This document shows, piece after piece, positions 38,556-47,453 of a stretch of DNA of 64,000 bases. This DNA comes from Bog-159 sp963738375 (GTDB taxonomy: Bacteria > Acidobacteriota > Terriglobia > Bryobacterales > Bryobacteraceae). Numbering within the stretch: position 1 is the first letter of the stretch; the number at the start of each line of letters is the position of its first letter. The notes beneath the pieces were generated by a model. It had not been told where the DNA came from. It did no database searches and was given only the letters and a program-made list of their open reading frames with translations. The stretch is taken from the NCBI GenBank assembly GCA_963738375.1, contig CAVTWL010000002.1, forward strand, positions 749,362 through 813,361, given 5' to 3'. The position numbers were made by a program, and so were the translations under genes.

Positions 38556-40768
38556 ATGATGCGATGCTGTGCGCTCTCAATACTCTGTTTTTCTTCCCTT
38601 GCCCTAGCCCAGCAAACGGGTGAAACCGGCGACTGGCCCGATTGGCGCGGCCCCAACCGCGACGGCATCTCCGCCGAGAAAAACCTCCCCGAGAAATGGT
38701 CGCTCGATGGCCAGGGCCTCGCCTGGAAAGCCCCGTATGGCGGCCGCTCCACCCCCGTCATCCTCGGCGATCACCTCTACCTCGAAAACACGTCCGGCGC
38801 GCGCGAAACCGAGCAGGAGCGCGTCATGTGCTTCAATGCCGACACCGGCAAGCTTCTCTGGGAATACAAAATCACCCTCTATCAGAGCGACGTGCCCGCC
38901 CACCGCGTAGGATGGGCATCGCCCGTTGCCGATCCGGAAACCGGCAACGTTTACAGCTTCGCCGTCAACAACCTCGTTACCGCCCTCACCAAAGACGGCC
39001 AGAAATTATGGGAGCATTCCATCACCGAGGAATTCTCGCCCTTCACCACCCATGGCGGCCGCACCGTTTCGCCCATCATCGACGGCAATCTGCTCATCGT
39101 CAGTACGCCCACGTCCACCTGGGGCACGCAAGCCAATCGCACCCAGCGCTTCATCGCCCTCAATAAGAGCAGCGGGGAGATCGTTTGGATCAGCACTCCC
39201 GGCGGCCGCCCCTACGACACCAGCTACGGCCCCATGAATATCGGCACGGTCGATGGCACCCGTCTGCTTCTGGCTGGCGGATCCGACGGCGCCGTCCTCG
39301 CCATGAAACCGCAGACCGGCGAACCAGTTTTCAATCTCACCGTGGCCAAGCGCGGCCTCAACACCGGCATCGTCCTCAATGGCAAGTACGCCATCGCCTC
39401 CCACGGCGACGAGAACCTCGATAACAACGAAATGGGCATGATCTTTGCCTTCGATGCCTCGCGCAAAGGCAAGCTCGGCAAAGACGCCATCAAATGGTCC
39501 GTGCCCGGCTTCGTAGGCGCATTCTCTTCGCCCGTCATCGATGGCGACCGCATCTATCAGGCCGATAACGCCGGGACCCTCTTCGCCTTCGACGTCGAAA
39601 CCGGCCGCCAGCTTTGGAAGTACACCATGGGCACCGTGCAGAAGGCTTCCTCGGTCTTCGCCGATGGCAAGATTTACATCGGCAGCGAGAGCGGCAAGTT
39701 CCTGATCCTCCGCCCGCATGCCGATCGCTGCGATGTGCTGAGCGATGTCGAACTCCCGCTCAGCGATTCCGGTCTGGTCTCTCAGAAGATTCCAGAACCT
39801 GTCGTGGCCGCCGCCGCTGTCGCGCGGGGCCGTATCTATTTCGTTTCGAGCGACACGCTGTACGCCATCGGCCCCAAGAAAACCAACGCCCACCCCTGGC
39901 GGCCGGTCGTGCAGAAGATGGATCAGGGCCAAGGCGACCCGGCCTGGCTTCAGGTCGAGCCTACCGAACTGGTCCTGAAACCCGGCCAAACCGTCGAGCT
40001 GCACGCCCGCTTGTACGATGCCCAAGGCCGCTTCCTGCGGGAAGAAAACCATCCCACCTGGTCTCTCGACCATTTGAAGGGCACGGTCGTCGATGGCAAG
40101 TATCAAGTGACGGCCGATCCGGAAGGCCAGGCCGGCCTGATCAAGGCCACCATCGGCGCGGTTACCGGTGAAGCCCGCGCCCGCGTCATCCCTCCCCTTC
40201 CCTGGAACGAGACGTTCTCGCAATACGCCGTCGGAGCCCTCCCCCCCATTGGGTCAGCGCCCAAGCCGGCCTGTTCCAGGTCACTGAGCTTGACGGCAAA
40301 AAGGTACTCGAAAAGAAGCCGACCGACACGCTGTTCAAACGCATGCGTGTCTTCATGGGCCCGTCCGACTGGTCCAATTACACCGTCGAAGCCGATATCC
40401 GTATTCCCGAAAAACGCCGCCAGATGGGCGATGCGGGCATCGTCGCGCAGCGCTATACCCTGGTCGCCTTCGGCAATAATCAGCGCCTAGAGATGAATTC
40501 CTGGCAGCCCGAAGTCGCCCGCGCCGTCTCCGCTCCCTTCGAAATGAAGCCCGACACCTGGTACCGGTTGAAACTGCGCGTCGAAAACTTGCCCGATGGC
40601 AAGACTCGCATCCGCGGCAAAGCCTGGGCCGCGGCCGATCCCGAACCGGATGCGTGGCCTATCGACCGCACCGATCCCATTCCCAACCGGCAGGGCAGCC
40701 CTGGCCTCTTCGCCGACGCCCAGTTCGGCGCTTATTTCGCAAACTTTAAGGTGACCCCAAACCAATGA
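38556..40768 (+). CDS. Exported PQQ-like propeller 5 with C-terminal jelly-roll domain, frameshifted
   Basis: About 737 aa. Signal peptide MMRCCALSILCFSSLALAQ, then GDWPDWRGPNRDGISAEKNL. Propeller repeats follow (STPVILGDHLYLENTSGARE, GAFSSPVIDGDRIYQADNAG and QKASSVFADGKIYIGSESGK). Residues about 455-545 form a linker with an Ig-like region (PTELVLKPGQTVELHARLYD). A slip at a run of seven C near 40,241-40,247 changes frame. The C-terminal about 175 residues (FMGPSDWSNYTVEADIRIPE, MKPDTWYRLKLRVENLPDGK and FADAQFGAYFANFKV) are a concanavalin-like jelly roll of the DUF1080 kind, a probable glycan-binding part. Its stop overlaps the next gene (ATGA). Confidence 0.87.
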
Positions 40769-42144
40769 AACGCGTCATCCTGCTCGCTCTCGTTTCCCTT
40801 CCGGCTAGCATCTGGATTCTCTCCGCCTCCGACCCCGGAACCGGCGATTGGCCCATGTGGGGGGGGACCGCCGACCGCAATATGCTCTCGTTCATGAAGG
40901 GCATCCCCACCACCTGGGATCTCAAGACCAAGAAGAACGTGAAGTGGATGGCGCAGCTCGGCTCCCAGAGTTACGGCAATCCGGTTGTAGCCGGCGGTCA
41001 GGTCTACGCAGGCACCAACAACGAACTGGTGCGCAATCCCAAGGAGCCCGGCGATCGCGGCGTCCTGATGTGCTTCCGCGAAACCGACGGTAAATTCCTC
41101 TGGCAGCAGGCCAACGCCAAACTGGCCGCCGGCCGAGCCCTCGATTGGCCTTTCCAGGGCGTCTGCTCCTCCCCTCTGGTTGAAGGCGACCGTCTTTACT
41201 ACACCACCAATCGCTGCGAAGTGATGTGCCTCGACACCCACGGCGATGGCAGCGGCGGCGCCAAGGTGAACTGGAAATACGACATGATCGAGGAAGTCGG
41301 CTCGTCGCCGCACAACATGTCCAACTCCTCGCCGGTTTCGTACGGCAACCTGTTGTTCGTCGGCACGGCCAACGGCCAGGATGAGAGCCATGTCCACATC
41401 CCATCGCCGCGCGCCCCTTCCATGATCGCGCTGGACAAAAACACCGGCAAGAAAATCTGGGAAGTCAACAATGTCGGCGAGCGCATTCTGCACGGCCAGT
41501 GGTCATCGCCCTCCGTCGGCAAAATCGGCGACGTCGTGCAAGTCATCATGGGCGAAGGCGACGGCTGGGTCCGCGGCTACGAAGCCGAAACCGGCAAGAA
41601 GCTTTGGGAGTTCGATATGAATCCCAAAGACGCCGTCTGGCCGAAGACGCGCAACGAAGTCATCGCCACTCCCGTCATTTGGGAGAACAAGGTGTTCATC
41701 GCCAACGGTCAGGACCCCGAACATGGCGAAGGCGTCGGCCATCTCTACGGCATCGACGCCACCAAGCGCGGCGATATCACCCAGACCGGCCGCCTCTGGC
41801 AATACGACAAAATCCGCCGCTCCGTTTCTACGGGCGCGGTCTTCAACGGCCTGCTATTTTACTCGGACTTCAGCGGCTTCCTGCATTGCCTCGACGTCAA
41901 CACCGGCAAGCCGTATTGGACTCACGATCTGCTGTCCGCTGTCTGGGGCTCGCCCATGGTCATCAACGGCAAAGTCTACCTCGGCGACGAAGATGGCGAC
42001 GTGCTCGTCTTCGAAGCGGCCAAAGAGAAGAAGCTGATCTCGACGATCAACATGGGCAGTTCGGTTTACGCGACCGTCGTGCCCGCCAACGGCACGCTGT
42101 TTGTTATGAACCGCAACGAGATCTGGGCGCTCAGCGAAAAGTAG
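40765..42144 (+). CDS. Exported PQQ-like beta-propeller protein 6
   Basis: 459 aa, intact. A signal peptide (MKRVILLALVSLPASIWILSA) is followed by GDWPMWGGTADRNMLSFMKG, a variant of the common opening. Regular propeller motifs: GNPVVAGGQVYAGTNNE, SSPLVEGDRLYYTTNRCEVM, TPVIWENKVFIANGQDPEHG and GSPMVINGKVYLGDEDGDVL. It overlaps propeller 5 by 4 bp, so the two proteins are translationally coupled and may work as a pair. An iron-containing alcohol dehydrogenase follows after 1 bp. Confidence 0.87.
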   Translation: MKRVILLALVSLPASIWILSASDPGTGDWPMWGGTADRNMLSFMKGIPTTWDLKTKKNVKWMAQLGSQSYGNPVVAGGQVYAGTNNELVRNPKEPGDRGVLMCFRETDGKFLWQQANAKLAAGRALDWPFQGVCSSPLVEGDRLYYTTNRCEVMCLDTHGDGSGGAKVNWKYDMIEEVGSSPHNMSNSSPVSYGNLLFVGTANGQDESHVHIPSPRAPSMIALDKNTGKKIWEVNNVGERILHGQWSSPSVGKIGDVVQVIMGEGDGWVRGYEAETGKKLWEFDMNPKDAVWPKTRNEVIATPVIWENKVFIANGQDPEHGEGVGHLYGIDATKRGDITQTGRLWQYDKIRRSVSTGAVFNGLLFYSDFSGFLHCLDVNTGKPYWTHDLLSAVWGSPMVINGKVYLGDEDGDVLVFEAAKEKKLISTINMGSSVYATVVPANGTLFVMNRNEIWALSEK

Positions 42145-42145
42145 C

Positions 42146-43250
42146 GTGGCTTTCTCTCGACCTGCGCACCCAGGTACTCTATCGGCGAAGGCCGCTTCGC
42201 GGAACTCGGCAGCCTTGCCCGCGGCTTCGGACTTCATCGCGCTTTGATCGTCTCCGATCCCGGCCTCAGCGCCACCGGATATCGTCGAACAAGCCATAGC
42301 CTCGCTGCCAAGGGGCCGGAATCGCCGCTCACACCTTTCACGATTTTTCGCCCAATCCCGATACCGAAATGGTGGCAGCGGGCAGCTTAGTAGCCGCCAT
42401 CCATTGCATCGATTCCCTGATCGCGCTCGGCGGCGGCAGTTCGCTCGACTGCGCCAAAGGCATCAACTTCGTCCTGACCAATGGCGGCGACATGCGCGAC
42501 TATTGCGGCTTCGGCAAAGCCGCGCGGCCCATGCTGCCTATGATCGCCGTGCCCACCACCGCCGGCACCGGCAGCGAAGCGCAAAGCTACGCGCTGATCT
42601 CCGATTCCGTCACGCACGTCAAGATGGCATGCGGCGATCCCAAGGCCGCCTTCCGCGCCGCGATTCTCGATCCGCTGCTGACGCGTTCGCAGCCGCGCCG
42701 CCGTGACCGCCGCCGCCGGATACGACGCCATCTCCCACGCCGTCGAGAGCTACGTCACTACCAGACGCACCGCCGCCTCCGTCGTCTTCGCCCGCGAAGC
42801 CTGGCCGCTGCTCGCGAGCGAGCTTCCAGCGCGTCCTCAGCGATCCCGGCGATCTCGAAGCGCGCGGCGCCATGCTGCTCGGCTGCGCACTACGCCGGTA
42901 TCGCGATCGAAAACTCCATGCTCGGAGCCACGCACGCCTGCGCCAATCCGCTGACCGCGCGCTACGGAACCACCCACGGAGTCGCTATCGCTGCTCTGCT
43001 GACGCATGTCGTGCGCTGGAACCAACCCGCCGCGGGTGCCCTTTACGCCGAGCTCGCGCCGGATCTCGCCGATCGCCTCGCCGCCTTGGCCGCAACCGCC
43101 GGTCTGTCAGTCCGTCTTCGCGATTTGGGTGTTCCGCACGAAGCGCTCCCCGTGCTGGCCGAAGACGCCGCCGTCCAATGGACCGGCCGCTTCAACCCGC
43201 GCCCTTTCGACGAAGCCGCCGCACTGGAAATTTACGAGTCGGCGTACTGA
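42146..43250 (+). CDS. Iron-containing alcohol dehydrogenase, multiply frameshifted
   Basis: About 370 aa when joined from at least four frames. Near the start, ALIVSDPGLSATGY and AHTFHDFSPNPDTEMV are joined with IDSLIALGGGSSLDCAKGIN and AVPTTAGTGSEAQSYALI, the Fe-ADH nucleotide part. The metal-binding residues appear in separate frames: TAAAGYDAISHAVESYV (Asp and His) and LGATHACANPLTARYGTTHG (two His). The breaks lie around 42,170, 42,280, 42,695 and 42,830-42,880. The intact motifs suggest a functional gene in the organism. It follows propeller 6 closely and may belong to the same operon. Confidence 0.8.
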
Positions 43251-43647
43251 TTCAGTAGTTGAAAACCTCGGATACATCCAGCTCCGCGCCGAACATCGCC
43301 AGTGGAATCCGGGTCTCCCGGCCGCCGTGGTCACGCCGCTGTGCAAACGTTGACGCTCACAATTTCGCGTTTCGGGGCTACCGTCCAGAATTCTTGCGCT
43401 CCAGTAGAGAAGCACAGCACTGCCTTCTCGCGAGTTTCCCTCCGGGAACAGCGACTGAAACATTTCCCGACTGTCATCAGCAGGGGTTCGGTTGCGGCGG
43501 CCCTGGGTACTTCGCTCTTAATTATCGCTCCAACCATCGAAACCCAGAACAAACGAGGTCTTGGTACGCCAACGCACTGCCGATCCTTGGTGCTGGCAGC
43601 CCGCGTGCTGTAGCCCTCCCGGCTAGACTTCGCAAGAAAGGCGAAAG
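43251..43647. other. Gene-free interval
   Basis: About 400 bp between the iron alcohol dehydrogenase and a His-rich exported protein. Open frames exist on both strands but show no signal peptide, repeat or family motif. The end, with AAGAAAGGCGAAAG before the next ATG, is a plausible ribosome-binding region. I see no structured RNA. Confidence 0.5.
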
Positions 43648-44211
43648 ATGAAAAAAATAACGTGGTTATTCGTATTGGCGTGTGTGGCTGCCTTCGCTCA
43701 GGATCGGCAGCCGCATGGTGGTGGAGGTCGTCCGGCGGACGTCGGCGGTGGACACATTCCCGCTCACGGTCCCCCGCCTTCACATGCAGCGCCTCAGCAG
43801 CATGCGCAGTCCGCCAGGCCTGAGGAACATGCCAATGAGCACCATATAGCACCGGAAAGAGAAGGCCATCCCAGCGTCCCCCACGTAGACGCCCGTAACG
43901 ACCGTTGGGTTGGCCACGAAACTGGTCGTGATGACGTGCATTATCATCTCGAACACCCCTGGGCGCACGGTCGTTTCTCCGGCGGTTTCGGCCCCGGGCA
44001 CGTGTGGGCTCTCGCTGGCGGAGGTCCCGGACGCTTCTGGTTCAATAATTTTTATTGGGACGTCGCGGCTTTCGATTACAACATCGTGGCCGACTGGAAC
44101 TGGAATGGCGATCAGATCGTCATCTACGAAGATCCCGACGATCCGGGCTGGTATCTTGCGTATAATTCTCGCTTGGGCACCTACGCCCATGTCGAATATC
44201 TGGGAGCGTAA
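43648..44211 (+). CDS. Exported histidine-rich protein
   Basis: 187 aa with a signal peptide (MKKITWLFVLACVAAFAQ). The region after it is low-complexity, with many His, Gly and Pro (HGGGGRPADVGGGHIPAHGP), and contains about 20 histidines before residue 115, which could bind Zn, Ni or Cu; this is inference. The C-terminal about 75 residues are aromatic and look folded (RFWFNNFYWDVAAFDYNIVA, then DQIVIYEDPDDPGWYLAYNS). No named family is recognised. A small acidic protein gene starts 7 bp after its stop. Confidence 0.7.
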   Translation: MKKITWLFVLACVAAFAQDRQPHGGGGRPADVGGGHIPAHGPPPSHAAPQQHAQSARPEEHANEHHIAPEREGHPSVPHVDARNDRWVGHETGRDDVHYHLEHPWAHGRFSGGFGPGHVWALAGGGPGRFWFNNFYWDVAAFDYNIVADWNWNGDQIVIYEDPDDPGWYLAYNSRLGTYAHVEYLGA

Positions 44212-44218
44212 ACGGATT

Positions 44219-44502
44219 ATGAAAAAAACGACGACCGCCTCCCGGTCTCAGTAGAAGACGAAGAAGTTGACGGAGCGGATTCAGGGGGCCAGTCCGGGGA
44301 CACGCAAGGCCTCTCCCGCATTCCACAAGCGGGACCGGAAAGCGTCGAAGAATTGGTCGAGGAGGGCAACGCCCTGGAAGCCGGCCTGGTCGACGCCATC
44401 GAGAACGCGCCCGACGCGGATGTCTCCGAAGTCTACACGCACGAGGTGCCGGAGGATGACGTGCCCCTGGAGTACCGCCAACAAACGCGAGAAAACGACT
44501 AA
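44219..44502 (+). CDS. Small acidic protein, homopolymer frameshift at its start
   Basis: About 95 aa. The ATG at 44,219 is followed by seven A; with eight A it would read MKKNDDRLPVSVEDEEVDGA and continue to the stop at 44,500-44,502. The rest is clear in one frame: PESVEELVEEGNALEAGLVD and DVSEVYTHEVPEDDVPLEYR. It is strongly acidic with no cysteine or membrane segment. I know similar small acidic proteins in Acidobacteriota but no function. Its 3' end overlaps the corrected 3' end of convergent pyrD by a few bases. Confidence 0.55.
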
Positions 44503-45435
44503 GGAGCAGAGGGCCACTGGCAGCGATCCGATCAGATCCCGCACGTGGCCCAAATTCTGTTGGCCAACAAACCGGCCCAGCTCCCGCGCTATCCGCAGGG
44601 GAGACGCCGGATCCCAAAACGTCGCGGTGCCCACTTCTACCGCGCTCGCCCCCGCCACCAAAAACTCCGCCGCATCCTCTCCGCTTGCAATTCCTCCCAA
44701 ACCGATTACCGGTATCTTCACGGCTTTAGCGGCCTGATACACCAACCGCAGTGCCAGGGGTTTGATGGCGGGCCCCGACAATCCGCCGAAACCCGCTCCC
44801 AGTCGCGGCCGCCGCGCCCGGGCGTCCACCGCCAACGCCACGAAAGTATTCACCAGCGAAATTGCGTCCGCCCCGCTCTCCTCCGCCGCGCGCGCCAGCG
44901 GTTCGATCGCCGCCACATTCGGCGACAGCTTTACCACCACCGGCCGCCGCGCCACCCGCTTCACCCCCCCCACTACTTCCGCCAGCAGCTTGGGATCGCT
45001 CGAAAAAAAGATCCCGCCATGTTTCGTGTTTGGGCAAGAAACGTTCAGCTCATAGCCCGCCAGCCCTTCAGCGGATTCCAATTCGCGCACCACTTCGGCA
45101 TAGTCTTCGCTCGCGTTCCCGAAAACATTCGCGAAGACCGCGGTCCGCAGCTTCGCCAACCCGGGTAGTTTCTCGCGCACAAACGCCCGAACCCCGACGT
45201 TCTGCAGGCCAATCGAATTCACCATGCCGCCCTCGGTTTCCCACAGCCGTGGCGGCCGGTTACCGTCCATCGGCTCCCGCGACAGGCCCTTCACTACCAA
45301 GCCGCCCAGTAAATTCAGATCCACCAGCTTCTCGAATTCCAGCCCGTAGCCGAATGTGCCGGAAGCCGCCAGCACCGGATTCTTTAACGCGACGCCGCAC
45401 AACGAAATCGCCAGACGCGCGTCGTCCCGGCTCAT
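44499..45435 (-). CDS. pyrD: Dihydroorotate dehydrogenase, class 1B catalytic subunit, 3' frameshift
   Basis: About 312 aa once a late frame slip at about 44,522 is corrected; uncorrected, the frame runs on to 44,281 and gives 72 extra residues antisense to the small acidic gene. PyrD oxidises dihydroorotate to orotate with FMN in pyrimidine synthesis. Motifs: ASGTFGYGLEFEKLVDL, NSIGLQNVG, LNVSCPNTKHGG with Cys134 as the class-1 catalytic base, VVKLSPN and IGLGGIASGEDAAEFL. The Cys base and length suggest class 1B, which pairs with PyrK; no pyrK is adjacent. Its start overlaps the phosphatase-like gene stop by 4 bp. Confidence 0.92.
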
Positions 45436-46967
45436 TTCGAGTGCTCGTCTTCGCCTTCCGCGTAGGCTTCGACCAACGCATCGCCGGTCGCCGACGAAGG
45501 TGCGCTGATCCCGGCCGCTCGCGCCAAAGTCGGCGCCAGATCTATGGCCTCGATGGCGTTCTCGATTGTCCGGCGCGCGAATTGCGGTCCATAAAGGATC
45601 AACGGCACGCTAACGTCGTAATTGTACAAAGAACCGTAAGAAACTCCCCGTCCGACGCCATATTCTTCCACGGCTTCGGGATCGTAGGAGAGCATCACGT
45701 CGCCGCCGCGCAGTTCATGGAAGCTGTTTTCGAAGCGCCGGCGCCACTCGCCCGTGAACGAACAATCTCCGTCCGCCGTGTAATACCCGGCCACACCCGG
45801 CACCCGCAGCGCCATCTCGCCCGCCAGTTTCCGCGCGCCGCGAGCCGGTGTGTTCTGTTTGTGCAGCGTGTCCAGCCTCAAATACAGGAACGGATAAACG
45901 TATTTGTCGACGTAGCTGTTCTTGGCCGGCGCTTTATCCAGCCAATCCGACATGCCGCGATTGATCGCCCGCGCCACGTTCTCCCCCTGAATCGCCTTCA
46001 CCGGCCGCAGCGCCGCGTCTGGTTCTGGCGGAGCGCCATGCGCGGCCGCGAAAATCAAGTTGTAACTTCCCTTGCCCGGTGTTTTGTTCAATACCTCAAG
46101 GGTTCGCTGCATCTGGCGGTCGAGTTCCACGGCCATTTGGTCCATGATGGGCGAAATCGCGCCGGTTTCGTAGCCCAACAGTGCCATCGACCCAAGTGTT
46201 ACGAAAACGAAATCCACCGTTTCCTGCTGGCCCAGCTTTTCCGCCGTAACCATCGTACGCAACAAATCGAACTGCGCCTCCTGACCGTCCGGCGACGCCT
46301 GATACAGTTCGAAAAATTCCTCGGGCTTCCGTGCATCGTACGCCAGCGTTCGTATCGGCGGCGAATCGCTTCTTGCTCCCACTGCCATCCACTTCTTGTT
46401 GTGCAGCGGCTCCAGTGACCGCGCACTGTTGTATCCCGCCAGCCATTCGGGAGTGTTGCCGCGCGTGTTGAATCGGCCCTGGTTGTCCATCCAGAAAACC
46501 TGGCCCTTCGTCTGTCCCGCCATCAGCGACGCCGGACCCTCGTTCATCCCCAGACAATAAATGCGGCTCTTCCCCGACCGCTCCAGTTCATCGGCCAACG
46601 TGGTCGCTTCCAACAGCGCCGGACGCGCTTTGGTCATTCGCCCCATGCGCCGGTCGTACCATTGGTCCGCTACGATTCCGTGCAGGCTCGGGTATGCCCC
46701 TGTGGCGAGGGTCGCCAATCCGCTCGACGTGAACCCGCTCGACAAAAGCCGGCAATCCGGGTAATAAGTACCTTTGCCGGCCAGTTCGCGGAATCCCCCC
46801 GGCACCAGAGAATTCCAGGTACGGCTCAGGTATAACTGCCGGAATTGCTCCGCAATCACAACCACGAACAATTTGGGCTTCGGGCGCAAAGCGACCAGTC
46901 GGTTTGCCGATAAACCTGCCACCCCTGCCAGGGTTCCCACCGCAAACCGCCTTCTGGAAATGTCCAT
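45432..46967 (-). CDS. Alkaline-phosphatase-superfamily protein with degraded metal site
   Basis: 511 aa, Tat-like leader MDISRRRFAVGTLAGVAGLS. It clearly aligns with the type I phosphodiesterase/PafA-like group: the nucleophile loop SSGFTSSGLATLATGAYPSLHG keeps Thr80, and LYNYDVSVPLILYGP keeps the late fold. Metal ligands are mostly lost: the first Asp reads Glu40, the SxxDxxGH site reads GSMALLGY (residues 259-266), the DHG site reads AHG (309-311), and the late His reads Ser453. It probably does not work as a normal two-zinc phosphatase and may bind a ligand or scaffold. It is coupled by a 4-bp overlap to pyrD. Confidence 0.85.
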   Translation of the reverse strand: MDISRRRFAVGTLAGVAGLSANRLVALRPKPKLFVVVIAEQFRQLYLSRTWNSLVPGGFRELAGKGTYYPDCRLLSSGFTSSGLATLATGAYPSLHGIVADQWYDRRMGRMTKARPALLEATTLADELERSGKSRIYCLGMNEGPASLMAGQTKGQVFWMDNQGRFNTRGNTPEWLAGYNSARSLEPLHNKKWMAVGARSDSPPIRTLAYDARKPEEFFELYQASPDGQEAQFDLLRTMVTAEKLGQQETVDFVFVTLGSMALLGYETGAISPIMDQMAVELDRQMQRTLEVLNKTPGKGSYNLIFAAAHGAPPEPDAALRPVKAIQGENVARAINRGMSDWLDKAPAKNSYVDKYVYPFLYLRLDTLHKQNTPARGARKLAGEMALRVPGVAGYYTADGDCSFTGEWRRRFENSFHELRGGDVMLSYDPEAVEEYGVGRGVSYGSLYNYDVSVPLILYGPQFARRTIENAIEAIDLAPTLARAAGISAPSSATGDALVEAYAEGEDEHSK

Positions 46968-47073
46968 CGCGTTAAGAGTTTAGCAATCCCTGTAAAATTA
47001 TGGTACCTTGTTTTTTCTTAATACTTATTCATAAAGGACCGGGTGTACTGCACCTCTGAGGGAGAACCAGCCG

Positions 47074-47403
47074 ATGCAGGAAGAAGACAACAGCGTCTTG
47101 GGCTTGGCAACCATAAGACGGAATCGCGGGATTTCATTGGAGCAGATTGCGGAAGCAACTAAAATCAACATCAGAAGCCTGAAGGCGATTGAAGGCGGCG
47201 ATTTTAAGAAGTTACCAGGCGGCATTTATAATACCAGTTACATTCGCCAATACGCCAAAGCAATCGACTTCGATGAAGCCGAACTCTTAGCTTTCTACCG
47301 GACACAAATGGGTATTGCCGGCACTGCGGAAGATCCGTCACGCAGCCCCAACGCCGGCGACGTGATCGGCGGTGGTTTTCGCCCCGCCTCCATAGCCGGC
47401 TGA
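47074..47403 (+). CDS. RodZ-like helix-turn-helix protein
   Basis: 109 aa. GAGGGAG lies 11 bp ahead of the ATG. Residues 10-70 match the Xre-like HTH at the start of RodZ/YmfM proteins: LGLATIRRNRGISLEQIAEA, KINIRSLKAIEGGDFKKLP and IYNTSYIRQYAKAIDFDEAE. No membrane helix or C-terminal domain follows, so it is shorter than RodZ and may be a stand-alone regulator or a protein-contact module. It stands alone between divergent and convergent minus-strand genes. Confidence 0.8.
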   Translation: MQEEDNSVLGLATIRRNRGISLEQIAEATKINIRSLKAIEGGDFKKLPGGIYNTSYIRQYAKAIDFDEAELLAFYRTQMGIAGTAEDPSRSPNAGDVIGGGFRPASIAG

Positions 47404-47453
47404 TCCTGTACGGCATAACACCGAATTGGACAGGACGCGCGCGTCTGCCCTCG

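Noticed and set aside
39006..40223. Minus-strand open frame of 405 codons antisense to propeller 5
   Set aside because: The plus strand carries signal peptide and propeller repeats; the antisense frame has Gly/Asp/Ala-rich shadow composition and no motif.
44862..46418. Plus-strand open frame of 518 codons antisense to pyrD and the phosphatase-like gene
   Set aside because: Its residues are Arg/Pro/His-rich as expected for a shadow frame in high-GC DNA, and both minus-strand genes have clear family motifs.
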